Shown: piece by piece, positions 20,880-32,696 of the stretch
How the letters are laid out: every line of letters starts with the position of its first letter
How positions within the stretch are numbered: the stretch's first letter is position 1
Origin: Lytechinus variegatus
Taxonomy: Eukaryota > Echinodermata > Echinoidea > Temnopleuroida > Toxopneustidae
Assembly: GCF_018143015.1 (NCBI RefSeq)
Contig: NC_054755.1
Coordinates: forward strand, 14,638,778-14,702,777
Direction: 5' to 3'
DNA: 64,000 nucleotides
Made by a program: the position numbers and the translations under genes
Notes under the pieces: model-generated
What the model saw: the letters and a program-made list of their open reading frames with translations, nothing else
Databases searched by the model: none
What the model was told of the DNA's origin: nothing

Positions 20880-22310
20880 TTTTATGCACCATGGAAATAA
20901 CAGTGCGGAAATGAGGTCTACGCTCTTAGTTTTTATTAGTAAAGCAGGGGCAAAGATTTGTCAAACTGGCCGTAAAAATTCGTCGCGCCATTATGACGAT
21001 CACTTTATGTCAATTGACAAAGCATTAAGTAGTTTGACAAAAAGGCTATTTCGCTATCTATCTATTTCGCTCGGAATGCTACGTGTTTAGGGTAAAATAT
21101 TTGCGAGGGTACAAAAATGTTTTATAAAGGATGTACTTTTTGCCCCAACAGTCAACACTACGAGTGTAGAGTCCGATTTGCGCGAGGGTGTGGGAAGTGT
21201 GGTCGTACTAAACCAAATGATGTAAGTAAAAGTAAAACCGACAACCGACGTCCGTGACATAACTATTAAAATACTTGTACATGTACTTGTTTAGGGGTTC
21301 AATTCAGGGAATACTTGCCAAGCTAGAGTATCGTTTCGTTTCCTAAACTTGTTAAAGAGAAATTCCAGTAGTTGCAGTTAACACTGATTTCATGAGAAAG
21401 TCTGTAAAACAAGGCTTAATTGCCAGTATATCATCGAGGATCTAGATCTGGTACAGTTACATTAACTGGACTTTGTGAAATCTTGAAATCTACGCTGAAA
21501 AATGTTCACACCGAAAATCCCCAACACAGATAAGCGCACGTGGGACAATGTATAATTATTGCTTAGGGCGTCGGGCCCGACGCCCTACCCGAATCCCGTG
21601 CTTATTTGCTGATTTCTCAGCAATTACACAATTTCTTCCAGAATCCTTTGGCACATGCGTTTTATTTATACAAACAGACACTTTAGTGGTCATTTCATTG
21701 GATTCTGTACGAACTCATTTTGATATCGTTACCAAAACTAGCATTTACCTTTAAGGGAAGGGTTTCACGCCAATGACTTGTTAAGGCGGTTTTCCACTAG
21801 GGCGCGGAATAGACCAGGAAGGGTTGCGGAAGCAACTTCTGTGATTTCGGCATGCTGTCCGCAACCAAAAGATTATGCAAATGATCTTGTCCTAGGATAC
21901 GACCAGGACTGTCTGTGTATTGTCGTAGGACATTCCTGGGACTGTCCGAGGACAAGATTATCTAAATAAATTTGTCGACGTTCGGCGCGGACAGCATGCA
22001 GATCGTATTAGGGCAGAACCGGAGATATTTAGGACAACGTCACGAATGGTAAATTCAAGGACGACGACAATCAGGATAATTTTCGGACAACTTGCGAATA
22101 CTCCAAGAAAATTATCGTTCATATATTTTTTTATGAATTTAGGGGTGTTATTTGGGGTTTGGGTAGCTTTTTTTTTAAAAGAAACCTTGATTTTGTTACT
22201 AAATCCGAATTAGGAGCAAGCGAAAATGAAGTAATTCATCATGAAAGTATGCTATTTTTATACATTTTTCAATTACAAAGACTATATAGGATTTTCTTTT
22301 AATTCAAATC
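20880..22310. other. Upstream region of gene 1, no feature recognised
   Basis: About 1.4 kb 5' of the gene 1 start codon with no coding evidence. It should contain the promoter, but no reliable TATA or initiator element was identified. Around 21,880-22,080 there are repeated CCTAGGACGA..AGGACA-like strings that may be an old repeat. Confidence 0.4.
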
Positions 22311-22319
22311 AAATTGCAT

Positions 22320-24120
22320 ACATTGGTGGAAATCCCAGGGGGACAGGGGGACGCGTACCCTCACTTTTTGGAAGGGAGGAGGGCATTTGATATCAAATGC
22401 CCCCCACCCACAAACACACACTTTTTGGAACGAGCAAATTAGAAAAAATGGAAAGAGAGGAAAATGAAGAGAATAGATAAGAGGAAATGAAGAGGGAAAA
22501 TAAAAGGAGAAAGACGAGTGAATAAAATAAGATGAGGGGGGGGGGGAGGGATTTCATGACAATATTTTAATTTTTCGCTCGCTTTGTGCTCGCATTGCCT
22601 AATCTATGAGATACATAACTTGCTCAATAGACTTATATTGAGCTTAAAATATCAAGTTTTGAAGTAAATATAACAAATATTTCTCGGACAATGAGTTTTC
22701 AATTTGTTTCATTTACAAATCGATTTTATAGTTTTCTGTAAAATGACTATATTTTATGGTCTAAATATCAAAATTTTCCGCTCGCGCTGCGCACTAGCAT
22801 TATTTGATTTGCCAATAGTATCAGCTAAAGCTGCGCACTTGCATTTTGATTGGGGAGTTATGTATACCTATATCAATTGTAACACATTATTTTAAACTCT
22901 TCTTTCATGACAGTTTATCAAAATTTTCGGATCACAATTTTCGCTCGCATTATTTTTGTTAAAAGTATATTAACCCATGCATCCCATTCATGATTCCAAA
23001 ATGTCAATTTTTCTGACCTTGATATCAATTTCGCGCCCTCATTTGGCTAATTAGATTAATAAGTAAGATAATAATATTTTCAGGATTTCCTAAAAATCGT
23101 TGTCCATCTTTTTACGGAACGGAATATCGACAAGTTTCATCTCTCGACAAAAAACAAAATTGTCCTTAAAATGTTTCGGTCGCAACTCAAAATATATGTA
23201 TTCATAAAAAATATCAACTTGCGCTTCGCACTCGCATCATTTATTAAGCGCGATCCATATCAAATTCGTAATTGCGCTTAAATTAATTTTTTTAGATCGA
23301 AAAATAGAATATCTTTAGCTCGCGCATCGCGCTCTTATTATTGATATTATAATAAAGAATGTAATTAGAATGTCCAGATTCTAGGTTTGAATCTAAACAC
23401 ATGCACGCATGTTTATATAAATACGAATCTTGTTCCAGTTTCAGATTAGATTATCAAATTATTAATAGGAATGTTATCCATTTATCCAATTATCCACCCT
23501 ATTCCTGATTTACAAAACGTGAGATGTCGAATTTCGTTTCGGCTCGCGCTTCGCGCTCACATCAAGTGTATAAAGTCATATACCCCTATCCTGTTCGCGA
23601 TTTTAAAAGGCGCTTGGAATGCCCTGTATTTAGGTGGGAATGTAAAAAAATGTTCAGCTCGCGCTTCGCGCTCACATTATTTGATTGTTGAAATATGTAG
23701 ACTAAAAACAATTGTGTTTGTCGGTGTAATGTAGTATTCACTTTTGAAAGCAGATTTTGTGCGTTTTTATACTTGACAATAAATTATCTCGGATCTAAGG
23801 TAACTTTAAAAAGACTGCATAATGTTCATAGCAAAGTCGAGGCTCCCTTTATAACATTACTTTCTAATAATTTTTCCACAAACTAATACATAATTATATT
23901 AAAAAAGAGAAAGAAAACGGGAAGTTAGGATGCAAATTGCATTCGACAGGCACATACGGACCAAGGGGCGAGGTGGTCTTGCTTCCCCCTTTAAAAAAGT
24001 ACAAACAGGAAAAAATAAGTGAAATGGAAAGGGAAACTTTAAAAAATTTATGGTGGAAAAAAACAAAGGAGGGGGGTGCCGTCCTCTCCATGCTGCTGGC
24101 TTACCCCTCCCAGTATTAAA
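22320..24120 (+). repeat. Degraded copy of the GCGCTTCGCGC-palindrome element
   Basis: The series CGCTCGCTTTGTGCTCGC (about 22576), CGCTCGCGCTGCGCACTAGC (22781), TTGCGCTTCGCACTCGC (23220), CTCGCGCATCGCGCTC (23320), GCTCGCGCTTCGCGCTCAC (23542 and 23659) lies in AT-rich spacers that align with copy 1, for example CATAACTTGCTC near 22615 against CATATCTTGTTC near 4400. Clear hAT-type ends were not found, so this copy is older or rearranged. No coding capacity. Confidence 0.7.
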
Positions 24121-24720
24121 GACATATACAAACAGCACAAAAGAAATTGGAACAACAAAGGAGATGAATGACATAAGATGAAATAGAATCAAGTAGGAAA
24201 AAAATCGCGATAATGAACAGAAAATAATTGGCCGAGACTATGAATGTGTAAGATTAGCAATATCAGTTTAAATTTTTGGACGAAATTGTGAATCCAGTGT
24301 CTAATCGCCTTTGCCTCCTCTTGTACCAATTAAAATATAAACAAAAAAGAAAATGTAAATGGGCAATTCCAGGAGGCCGAATCCGTTCGCTACGCCCTAT
24401 TGGCTGCGTAAAAAGGGAAAATGGAAGAACAAAAGAAAAGTGGAAAAGAGGAAGAAGAGTGAAGAAATAGACAGACGGGGAGAATATCAGCGTTTCATCT
24501 CGGTCAATTTGTAAAAATTAATGGTTCATTTCGCTCTTCATGCCTTTAATAGTTTAATTAAGAATATTATGCACGCTGTTCATTTTTACGAAAAATACTT
24601 AGGTCTTTTTGTCTTTTCTTTTTCGTCCTTGATGTTTGAAAGAAGTTCGCGCTTCGCGCCCTTTTTTATGTTTATGAGAAACATGTTCTGTGCACGACTT
24701 TTTTCAAGAAGGCCTTTTTT
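24121..24720. other. Repeat-derived non-coding sequence
   Basis: Includes GGCCGAATCCGTTCGCTACGCC near 24373 and CGCGCTTCGCGCCC near 24648, further remnants of the GC-palindrome family. Nothing else was recognised. Confidence 0.45.
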
Positions 24721-24724
24721 TAAG

Positions 24725-25085
24725 CGTCGTGGGGTAGTGGTTCTGACTCCCGCCTTGTAAACGGAGAGTCGTGTGTTCGATTCCCACCGCGGTCTATATA
24801 CCGTCCTTTGGCAAGACGTATTGCACACCTTGCCACTCTCGACCCAGGTGCTAAATGGGTACCCGGTTGGACGCGAAAGTTATTGTATGCTTGAATTTGC
24901 CAGCGCCATTTCGAGGCTACGATGAATGCAAGGAATGCTTCCCAGGGTGTGGAAATTGTGCACTTTTCATGCGGGATTGAAATGAATCCTGGGGTAATAA
25001 TATGCTGTGAATCGTTTTGAGCCGTTCTGAGAAAAGCGATATTTATAAGCTTATAATCATTTATTATTATTATTTCTTATTATTA
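24725..25085 (+). mobile_element. tRNA-derived SINE with ATT tail
   Basis: The 5' head GTCGTGGGGTAGTGGTTCTG has an A-box-like TAGTGGTTCTGAC, and about 40 bp further comes a B box, GTTCGATTCCC, as in an RNA polymerase III tRNA promoter. The body includes GGTGCTAAATGGGTACCCGG and ends ATATTTATAAGCTTATAATC followed by ATTATTATT. The tRNA-like head is degenerate and continuous with a non-tRNA body, so this is a SINE and not a tRNA gene. Confidence 0.8.
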
Positions 25086-25689
25086 ACATCTAATTCACGA
25101 TCAAACAAAGTGCTTAAAATGCAATAGGAATATAAACTTGAATTTCAGTTTGAAATCTATACCTGTATTATTAATTTTGTTATGATATTTGTCCTATTCG
25201 TAAAGTCAAGCGCTGCCTGTACAGTCCTTTTTTCAGTCGAGTACATCGTTGCATGAAACGTCTTTTCATGTTCAGTACAGAACGAAATAATCTGCTCGCA
25301 CCATTGCCAGCTTAACTATTGCAAGAAATATTTAAAAAGTCCACTTTTCGGATCAGTAGAAAATGCTTGAAATATTCCTGTAACACCCCCCCCCCCCAAA
25401 AAAAAAAAAGAATCAGCTCGTGCTTCGCGCTCGCGTAATATATTTAAAACAAAGAAATTTTAATTCCTCAGGTTTGTTTAGTGATATACTAATTAGGCCC
25501 CTTTACCCCGTACTTCCTTACTTGTCTTGTATTATCCCGTTGCCCCATCTTGTCTTGTCTCAGTACCAGGTTATGATCTTACAAGACATGATAGACAAGA
25601 TGGGAGAAGAGGAGGTGGTGTTTGCATGTATATAAACCGTAACATTGAGTATACTCTAAGGAGTGATCTTATTGATAACTCATTTTTCA

Positions 25690-25995
25690 ACTCAATTCAA
25701 TTCAATTCTTTTATTTCATTTCCATTCAAAACATAATACAACGTAATATAAAACAATACAAATCAAATACAATTTTACAGAAGGGCATTCTTACTTCGTA
25801 AAAAAAAAACATTATAATATAGAGCATAAATGGATATGGAAATGGAAATGAGGGGATCCACTAAAAAGCAAAGCTTGTAAAATTGTGGATCTCCTTGGAA
25901 AAGAAGAAATTATAATCGACTTACTATATCCGTACATGCATGTATTACAGGAAAGAAAAAGAGAAAAAGAAATCATATTGACGGAAACATAAGAA
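25690..25995 (-). mobile_element. 3' end of a second LINE inserted in the old LINE
   Basis: On the minus strand this reads a LINE 3' untranslated region: CACAATTTTACAAGCTTTGC and TTTTTAGTGGATCCCC match the 3' region of the 12.6-17.45 kb LINE. It ends in a tail of AATTG units, seen on the plus strand as CAATTCAATTCAATTC at about 25,690-25,710. It separates two halves of the host LINE's endonuclease. It is a strongly 5'-truncated insertion of the same or a sister family. Confidence 0.7.
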
Positions 25996-26003
25996 CTGAA
26001 CAA

Positions 26004-26555
26004 ATGCAAAGCTTTTCACACAACTTGGAAGCAACTTGGATCGAATTTTCTCCTGACAAGGATAATAAATTAATTGTCGGTTGTCTATATAGGCCTCCTG
26101 ATGCCAACGGCGTATACTCAGAAAAAATACTAGATACAATAGAGAAAATAAGAAATGTGAATGAAGAACTGATTCTCGTTGGTGATACAAATATTGATTT
26201 TAGAAATAATGATTTACAACCCAATAATCTTATCGCTAATATTGAAAACTTATTTCTCCTCACCCAACTGGTTGATAAACCAACAAGGGTTACTCTTACG
26301 TCATCGAAATGCATTGATCATATTCTGAGTTCGATTCCAAATAAACATAGTAAGTGTGATGTAGCAAACATTTCACTAAGTGACCATTACTTGATATATA
26401 CATGTGTCAATTTTAAGAAACAAACTAAGGATCATACCGTCAGGCGTTTTAGAGATTATAAACATTTTAATGAATCTGATTTTATCGAAAGGTTGAAAAA
26501 TACCAAGTGTTTCGATGTTATCGGTAATAATGTATTAAAGGACTTGTGTGTTTAG
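26004..26555 (+). pseudogene. LINE endonuclease fragment
   Basis: Encodes ATWIEFSPDKDNKLIVGCLY, RPPDANGVYSEKIL, ELILVGDTNIDF, CIDHILSSIPNKHSK and ISLSDHYLIYTCV, the second half of an APE-type endonuclease including the GDTNID and SDH catalytic blocks. The first half (GGGVCMYINRN) lies at about 25.61-25.65 kb, separated by an inserted LINE 3' end. After a stop near 26553, the linker AWIQWKDAFLEISNEFAP continues until the MITE insertion at 26.66 kb. Confidence 0.82.
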
Positions 26556-26661
26556 ACAGCATGGATACAATGGAAGGATGCTTTTCTAGAAATAAGTAAT
26601 GAATTTGCTCCAATGAAAGAAGCAAGAATGAAAAAGCGATTTAATCCCTGGGTAACCCCAG

Positions 26662-27254
26662 ACAAGTCAAACCCCCCAAAAAACTTGATTTGAATAAAAA
26701 GAGAAAAATTCAACAAGCATAACACTCACAATTTCATCAAAATCGGATGGAAAATAAGAAAATTATGGCATTTTAAAGTTTCGCTTCATTTCACAAAACA
26801 GTTATATGCGCATCTCGGTCGGTATGCAAATGAGGAACTGATGACATCACTCACTCACTATTTCTTTTGTATTTTATTATATGAAATATGAAATATTTTT
26901 CATTTTCTTGTCATTGTCATGTGAAATGAAGTTTCATTCCTCCCTGAACACGTGGAATTCCATTATTTTAACATTTTGTTCTTCAAGCAAGGAGGTCATA
27001 ATCGTCAAATTCGTAAAAATTGAAATATTGTATAATTCAAACAATAAAAAACAAAAGAAACAGTGAGTTAGTGAGATCATCGACTCTCTCATCTGGCTCG
27101 TTCATATAACTATTTTGTTAAAAATAAGCGAAACTTTGAAATGTCATAACTTTCTTATTTTACATCCAATTTTGATGAATTTTCAGTATTGTGCTTGTCT
27201 GATTTTTCTCTATTGATTCAAATCAACATTTTTCTGAGGTGGACTTGACCTTTA
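26662..27254. mobile_element. Family A MITE, copy 2, inserted in a LINE
   Basis: The left end is degenerate (GACAAGTCAAACCCCCC) and the right end reads GAGGTGGACTTGACCTTTAA. It shows the same inverted arms and centre as copy 1, with TCATCAAAATCGGATGGAAA and its partner. It interrupts the linker of the old LINE between NPWVTP and LIHRRDYLKR, so the insertion is later than the LINE. Confidence 0.82.
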
Positions 27255-27568
27255 ATCTTATTCATAGGAGAGATTATTTGAAACGTAAATTTTATACTTC
27301 TAAATGTCAAGAAACTCGAAATGAATATCGGAGAATAAGAAACAAAATTACTTGTATGATAAGGGAAAAGAAAAAAGAGTACTACAATAATATATCTCAT
27401 GAACACAATAATGATCCTAAAAAACTATGGAATGAGTTACAAGCTGTAACAGGCAACAATAAATATGAGAATAACACATGTGAGGTTGACTGTGATGAAA
27501 TGAACAATCATTTTGCAAACATTGGTAAAATGATAGCAAACACTTTTCCTGAAAAAAGATTTGAATGA
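27239..27568 (+). pseudogene. LINE linker between endonuclease and reverse transcriptase
   Basis: Immediately after the MITE the LINE frame resumes with LIHRRDYLKRKFYTSKCQET, RRIRNKITCMIREKKKEYYN and KKLWNELQAVTG, the basic linker typical between endonuclease and reverse transcriptase in Jockey/CR1 LINEs, and continues to MNNHFANIGKMIANTF. The first few residues of this frame come from MITE sequence. Confidence 0.75.
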
Positions 27569-27661
27569 AAACATCCTGAATGTGTTTATTCTTTTGATTT
27601 TAGAAATGTTGAGATAAACAAAATTTTAAAACATCTTACTCACCTTGACAAAAGCAGTAAG

Positions 27662-28875
27662 GTGGATGTTTTAGGCCTAGATACAAAATTATTAAATATC
27701 GCAGCACCATACATATGTGATTCTCTAACCCTAATCTACAATAAAAGTTTATCTTCTGGCGAAATACCCGACGACTGGAAAATAGCACGAACAACCCCGG
27801 TTTATAAAGGCAAGGGTTCAAAGAAAGATAAAAAAAATTACAGGCCTATTTCTGTTGTGAGCCATGTTGCTAAGATCATCGAAAAAGAGGTTCAATCCCA
27901 ACTATTGAAATACTTAAATGAAAATGACATGATCAATGTCGACCAGTCGGCCTTTTTACCTAATCACTCTACCTCTACTAGTCTACATCGTATACTTGAT
28001 GATTTTTATGAAGCCATAAATGAGAGTGAAAAGGTAGCTGCTTGTTTCTTAGATATTTCCAAATGCTTTGATTGCATCGATTATGATTTACGGATTTATA
28101 AATTAGAAAAGTATGGTATACGTAGCAATCAGCTTAAATGGTTTCAGAGTTATATTGCTAATAGAAAGCAAACTGTACAACATCAAGGTAAACGATCACA
28201 GATGAGGAACCTTACTATAGGTATTCCCCAGGGTAGTGCCCTTGGCCCCACCTTTTCCTTATCTTCATTAATGATATTTCGGAGTATGTTACAAATGGTT
28301 CATGCAATATATTCGCTGATGATGTGGTTGTTTATGTTAGTGGAAAAAATAATACCGATGCAAATGCAAAATTACAGGCAAATATGGTTGAAATCAATAA
28401 ACGGTATGTTAATAACAGACTTCGAATTAATAAAAATAAAACTAAGGTGATGCTATTAAAATCAAAATCCTTAAATGAACTTAATGTTTATATTGAAGGG
28501 CACAAGATTGAGCAAGTCAATAACATCAAATATCTTGGACTCATGATTGATGATAAGTTGAAATGGAATGCTCACACTAATATTCTATGTAAATCAGTCG
28601 CATACAAAGTCCATATTCTTGCCAAAGTTAGTTAATTTGTTAACTCTAACTTATTGAATATATTGTATAAATCCACAATTCAACCATGCTATGATTACGC
28701 ATGTTCTGTATGTTCTGTATGGGGAGTTTACAAAAAGAAATTGTTGAGAATACAAAAAAGAGCAGCACGAATTGTCACGAAAAACTTTGATTATGAGGAG
28801 TACTTATCTATTAAATACTCAATCCTCTTCTACCTATTCTGGTTTACTGTCTTTTTCAGGACTACACGCATTTAA
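27662..28875 (+). pseudogene. LINE reverse transcriptase (dead copy)
   Basis: Blocks in order: WKIARTTPVYKGKGSKKDKK, NYRPISVVSHVAKIIEKEV, ACFLDISKCFDCIDYDL (motif A), IGIPQGSALGPTF (motif B), then in another frame the NIFADDVVVYVSGKNN block (motif C) at about 28.30-28.35 kb, LRINKNKTKVMLLKSKS and IKYLGLMIDDKLKWNAHT, and finally LLNILYKSTIQPCYDYACSV and LLRIQKRAARIVTKNFDYEE at 28654-28875. At least one frame change, between motifs B and C, and a stop near 28635 interrupt it. Confidence 0.85.
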
Positions 28876-29061
28876 ACATAAAAATTACTCGACTATCAAC
28901 TGTTCACTTCCTCCCCTATCAATTTCACTTCTTCCTCTATCCACTTTTGCGAAAACTCCACATGGTGTACCGATAACCATATCCGCTATTGGAATATAAT
29001 TGTTTCTTCTAATATTTGATAATGTTACATAATGTACATTATGAACTGCGGTAGTTTGTCA

Positions 29062-29624
29062 AAGGGATGGTCCGGGCTGAAAGTATTCATAATTTAATAA
29101 ATAGAGTAGAATTCACTGAGCAAAATGTAGAAAATTTCATCAAAATCGGATAACAAATGACATATTTATTGAATTTAAAAGCTTAGCAATATTTTGTGAA
29201 AACAGTCATCATGAATATTCATTAGGTGGGCTGATGATGTCGCATCTCCACTTGTTCTTTTGTATTTTATTTTATGAAAATAGGTTTGTTCAAATTTTTT
29301 CCTCCAAGAACTAGAAAAATTGGATTGACGACTGATTTAGTGCACTATATATATTTATTGCTCTAACTTATTTCATTATAAGGGAGACATATTATTCACA
29401 GAAGTATGAAATAATGAAAAAAAAATGATTTTATGTAATAACATAAGAAAACAGAAAGTGGAGATGTGACATCATCAGCCCACCTAATGAATATTCATGA
29501 CGACTGTTTTCACAAAATATTGCTAAATTTTGTTATCCGATTTTAATGAAATTTTCGGCATTTTGCTCAGTGAATTCTACTTTACGTATTAAGTTATAAA
29601 TATTTTCAGCCTGGATCATCCCTT
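29062..29624. mobile_element. Long-inverted-repeat MITE, family B copy 1
   Basis: Left end AAAGGGATGGTCCGGGCTGA, right end TCAGCCTGGATCATCCCTT. The inverted arms run about 210 bp and share TTCATCAAAATCGGATAAC, TATTTTGTGAAAACAGTCAT, GAATATTCATTAGGTGGGCT and GGAGATG with their reverse complements. No coding capacity. A 5'-shortened copy lies at 60.83-61.26 kb and a diverged half at 46.3 kb. It shares the short TTTCATCAAAATCGGAT block with family A, hinting at a common mover or ancestor. Confidence 0.82.
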
Positions 29625-30330
29625 GAATCAGTTCATGATCATTTACAAACGAATATTTCTTGGAATTTGATAATCATCATTTCCTAGTTATGGTCACATT
29701 TTCCCCAGAAAATATGTAAAGAAAAAAGAAGATTTTGAAGGGGTCATCTAAAAGTGCTTCCCGGCCATACAAAACATGCAAAGGAAACACATAAATCGAG
29801 TAATGAATGTTTTAAACTTTAATGATTTTCAGAAAAGTCAGAAATGATTTAAATTGTTAGACAATTAAGCTTGACATATTTCTTTTTCCTTCAGTTACAA
29901 AATATGAAATGTATTGCCCATGCATGGATAATCAGGGACTATCTCCAATGCTGATGCCAGAAGTGATTTGCATAGAATGGGTATTTAAGTGCTTATCGAC
30001 GTCTGCCACGTCAGAACAATATGACATTTTGAACTTGAAAAGACATTCATTAGAATTTATTTTGTTTCTGTTGTTGCGCTTCTTCTGCTTAATACACTCC
30101 TTAGTTCTGACAGGAATTACTTGAAACTTATGATGATTGTGCTTTCTCGCGTCGTCCGTGTATGTAAATGTACATATAAATATTACTGAAAGGATATTGC
30201 ATGAAAAAATGTAATTTCTGGTATTTTGAGTCAATACAGGAAATTTAATTGATCAGACACAAAAAACACATTCCGAAGCGATCGTTTTGAGCGTAGATTT
30301 CATAGGTTCTCATAGATTGTGAGTATAGTC
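29625..30330. other. Non-coding, no recognised feature
   Basis: AT-rich sequence with no gene or repeat that could be named. A frame on each strand near 29.9-30.2 kb has no family motif. Confidence 0.45.
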
Positions 30331-30443
30331 TTTCGTAGTGAATTCTAGTCTTTTGTAGTGAATTCTATATATGTTTCAATTTCAAGAAATTTATTTTTGA
30401 ATGCTCTTATTTTTACACAAAGTCCTTAGGGGGGGGGGGGAGT

Positions 30444-32657
30444 TGTTGCACACACAAATGTAATAACGCCCACAAATGTAATAACAGTTTACCCACAAAT
30501 GTAATAACGCCCACAAATGTAATAACACTTTACCCACAAATGTAATAATTTTTGATCGCCCACAAATGTAATAATGACTTTACCCACAAATGTAATAAAT
30601 TTGAAGGGATTTTGGGCGAATCCGTTCTAAACTAAAATCCTACAGTAATGCGTTCATATAGCACAAAAGTGCAAAGTCTTTTTTTCAGACCGGGTTAATA
30701 AAACATCAAAGTACAAGTCCAAAGTCTTTCTTCCAGACCCGGTTGTTTCAAAAATTATAATATAAATCCAAAGTCTTTTTTCCAGACCCGGTTGTTTAAA
30801 AAAATATAATAAAAATCCAAAGTCTTTTTTCCAGACCCGGTTGTTTCAAGAATTTTAATAAGTCCAAAGTCTTTTTCCTGACCCAGATATTTAAAAAATA
30901 ATGATATTCCTGTGGAAAAAATGGGAATCGAGCTTAGTTTTTTCTCCAGACCCAGTTATTCAAAACTGGTGGAATTAATGTCTTTGTTGTTGTTTCAACT
31001 TATACGGTGTATATTGTGAATATATGCACTAAGAGTAAATTGAGAATCAAGCGTAGTCTTTTCTCCAGACCCGGTTACCTGTTATTTAAACATTATGAAT
31101 AACAGTTTAAAAACAGTATAAAGACCCCATAATCTTAATAATGCTGGATATAGCGTAGTCTTTCAGCCCGACCATTTTTTTCTTAAAAAAACGCTAATAG
31201 TAAGAATTAAAAAAAATCAAAGTCTGAGACCAAACAAACCTTCAACCTAAGAACCTGTTTTAAAAGAGGTTCAGAGTGTTGTCTTTATTCCAGACCTAAA
31301 ACAGTTACGAAAAAAATCTTCTAACATAAGACCTTACATTCTTATTCTCGTGGAATAACACGAGTTTTAAAACTTACTCTTTCCTCCAGACCCGGCTATT
31401 AAAAAAAAGTAACTGAAAAACTTCGAATCTAAGACCAAATTTCCAAAGTTTCACCCGGTAAAAATATGTCTTTTTTAAAAAATAATACTACTACCCCTAC
31501 AAAACATTGTAATAACGCGTGGGTAAAGCAGACATCCTTTCTCCAGACTTGGTTACTATTTGAAAAATAAAATAGTTTTTACAAATATTCTAAAACGAAT
31601 ACCCAATAATCTAATTACCGTGGAACAACATGAAGACCGATTGTCGAAGATCGACTTTCCTCCAGACACAATTATTTCAGGAGTAAAAAATCAATAAAAC
31701 TCAACCCCCAACAACGAATCTAAGAACCAACAATCCTCCAAATTAAGACCATGCATGTAGAAAAGCACATGTTTAGAGCGTTGTCTTTGTTCCAGACCCG
31801 GTGATTTAAAAATGATTTAAACAATCCTAAAAACAAAAGACTCATATTCTTATTCTTGTGGAATAACACGAGTATTATGCTCAGTCTTTCGTCTGGACCC
31901 GGTTATTTAAAAGAAAAAGAAATATTGAAAAAAAATGACAGCTGAGACCAATCTTCAAAATTAAACCCACTTAAAATGCTTGGGCTTAGATTGTTGTCTT
32001 TACCCCTCACCGACGTATATTATAACTTTTGAAACGACCGGGTCTGAAAAAAAAGACTTTGGACTTGCATTATAATTTTTGAATTAACCGGGTCTGGAAA
32101 AAAGACTTTGGACGTATATTATAATTTTGAAACAACCGGGTGGGTGTTTCATAAAGCTGTTCGTAAAGTTACGAACAACTTTACGCACGACTGGAACCTG
32201 TTCTTAGGTCACAAGGGATATCACATAGCACAAGAAAGGATCACCAGTCGTGCGTAAAGTCATTCGTATCTTACGAACAGCTTTATGAAACACCCACCGG
32301 GTCTGGTAAAAATACTTTTGACGTATATTATAATTTTGAAAAACCGGGTCTGGAAAAAGACTTGGACTTGTACTGTAATATTTCATTAACCGGGTCTGGA
32401 AAAAAGACTTTGAACTTTTGTGCTATATGAACGCATTACTATAGGATATTAGTTTAGAACGAATTCGCCAAAATCACTTCAAAGTTATTACATTTTTAGG
32501 TAAAGTCATTATTACATTTGTGGGTAAAGTGCATTATTACATTTGTGGGTAAAGTGTTATTACATTTGTGGGCGTTATTACATTTGTGGGTAAAGTGTTA
32601 TTACATTTGTGGGCGTTATTACATTTGTAGGCGATTATTACATTTGTGGGTGTAACA
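30444..32657. mobile_element. Foldback element with terminal CCCACAAATGTAATAA arrays
   Basis: The ends form an inverted pair, TGTTGCACACACAAATG and CATTTGTGGGTGTAACA. The outer ~150-190 bp on each side is an array of CCCACAAATGTAATAA units, left in one orientation (30450-30600) and right inverted (32490-32650). Next inside are TAATGCGTTCATATAGCACA and its inverted partner. The interior is then a series of 45-100-bp units carrying TCCAGACCCGGTT: forward from about 30,690 to 31,925 and reversed from about 32,035 to 32,400. No coding capacity. The structure matches foldback-type transposons. A MITE at 32142-32295 is nested in the right arm. Confidence 0.85.
32142..32295. mobile_element. 154-bp MITE (GGGTGTTTCATAAAGCTGTT) nested in foldback arm
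   Basis: Begins GGGTGTTTCATAAAGCTGTT and ends AACAGCTTTATGAAACACCC, with further inverted pieces CGTAAAGTTACGAAC and CTTTACGCACGACTGG against CCAGTCGTGCGTAAAG. The interrupted foldback unit reads ACCGGGT on both sides, so either a 7-bp duplication with an 11-bp terminus or a 3-bp CGG duplication with a 13-bp terminus applies. The TTTCATAAAG terminus is common among PIF/Harbinger-type MITEs, which would favour the 3-bp reading. Confidence 0.8.
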
Positions 32658-32696
32658 GGGGTCCAACACCCTCTCCCGCTCGATCGCTTTGGTATC

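Larger units (their letters stand above)
25527..28875 (+). mobile_element. Old Jockey/CR1-type LINE, split by two insertions
   Basis: LINE endonuclease and reverse transcriptase pieces occur in order on the plus strand across 3.3 kb in several frames: endonuclease start PGYDLTRHDRQDGRRGGG (25.57 kb), endonuclease body 26004-26555, linker 27239-27568, reverse transcriptase 27662-28875. A reverse-oriented LINE 3' end (25.69-25.99 kb) and a family A MITE (26.66-27.25 kb) interrupt it. Frame changes and stops make it a dead copy of a family different from the 12.6-17.45 kb LINE. ORF1 and the far 5' end are missing. Confidence 0.85.

Noticed and set aside
30444-32657. CRISPR-like array of regularly repeated words
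   Set aside because: The repeats are inverted about a centre, vary in spacing and sit in an intron-bearing eukaryotic genome with no cas-like genes; foldback architecture explains them.
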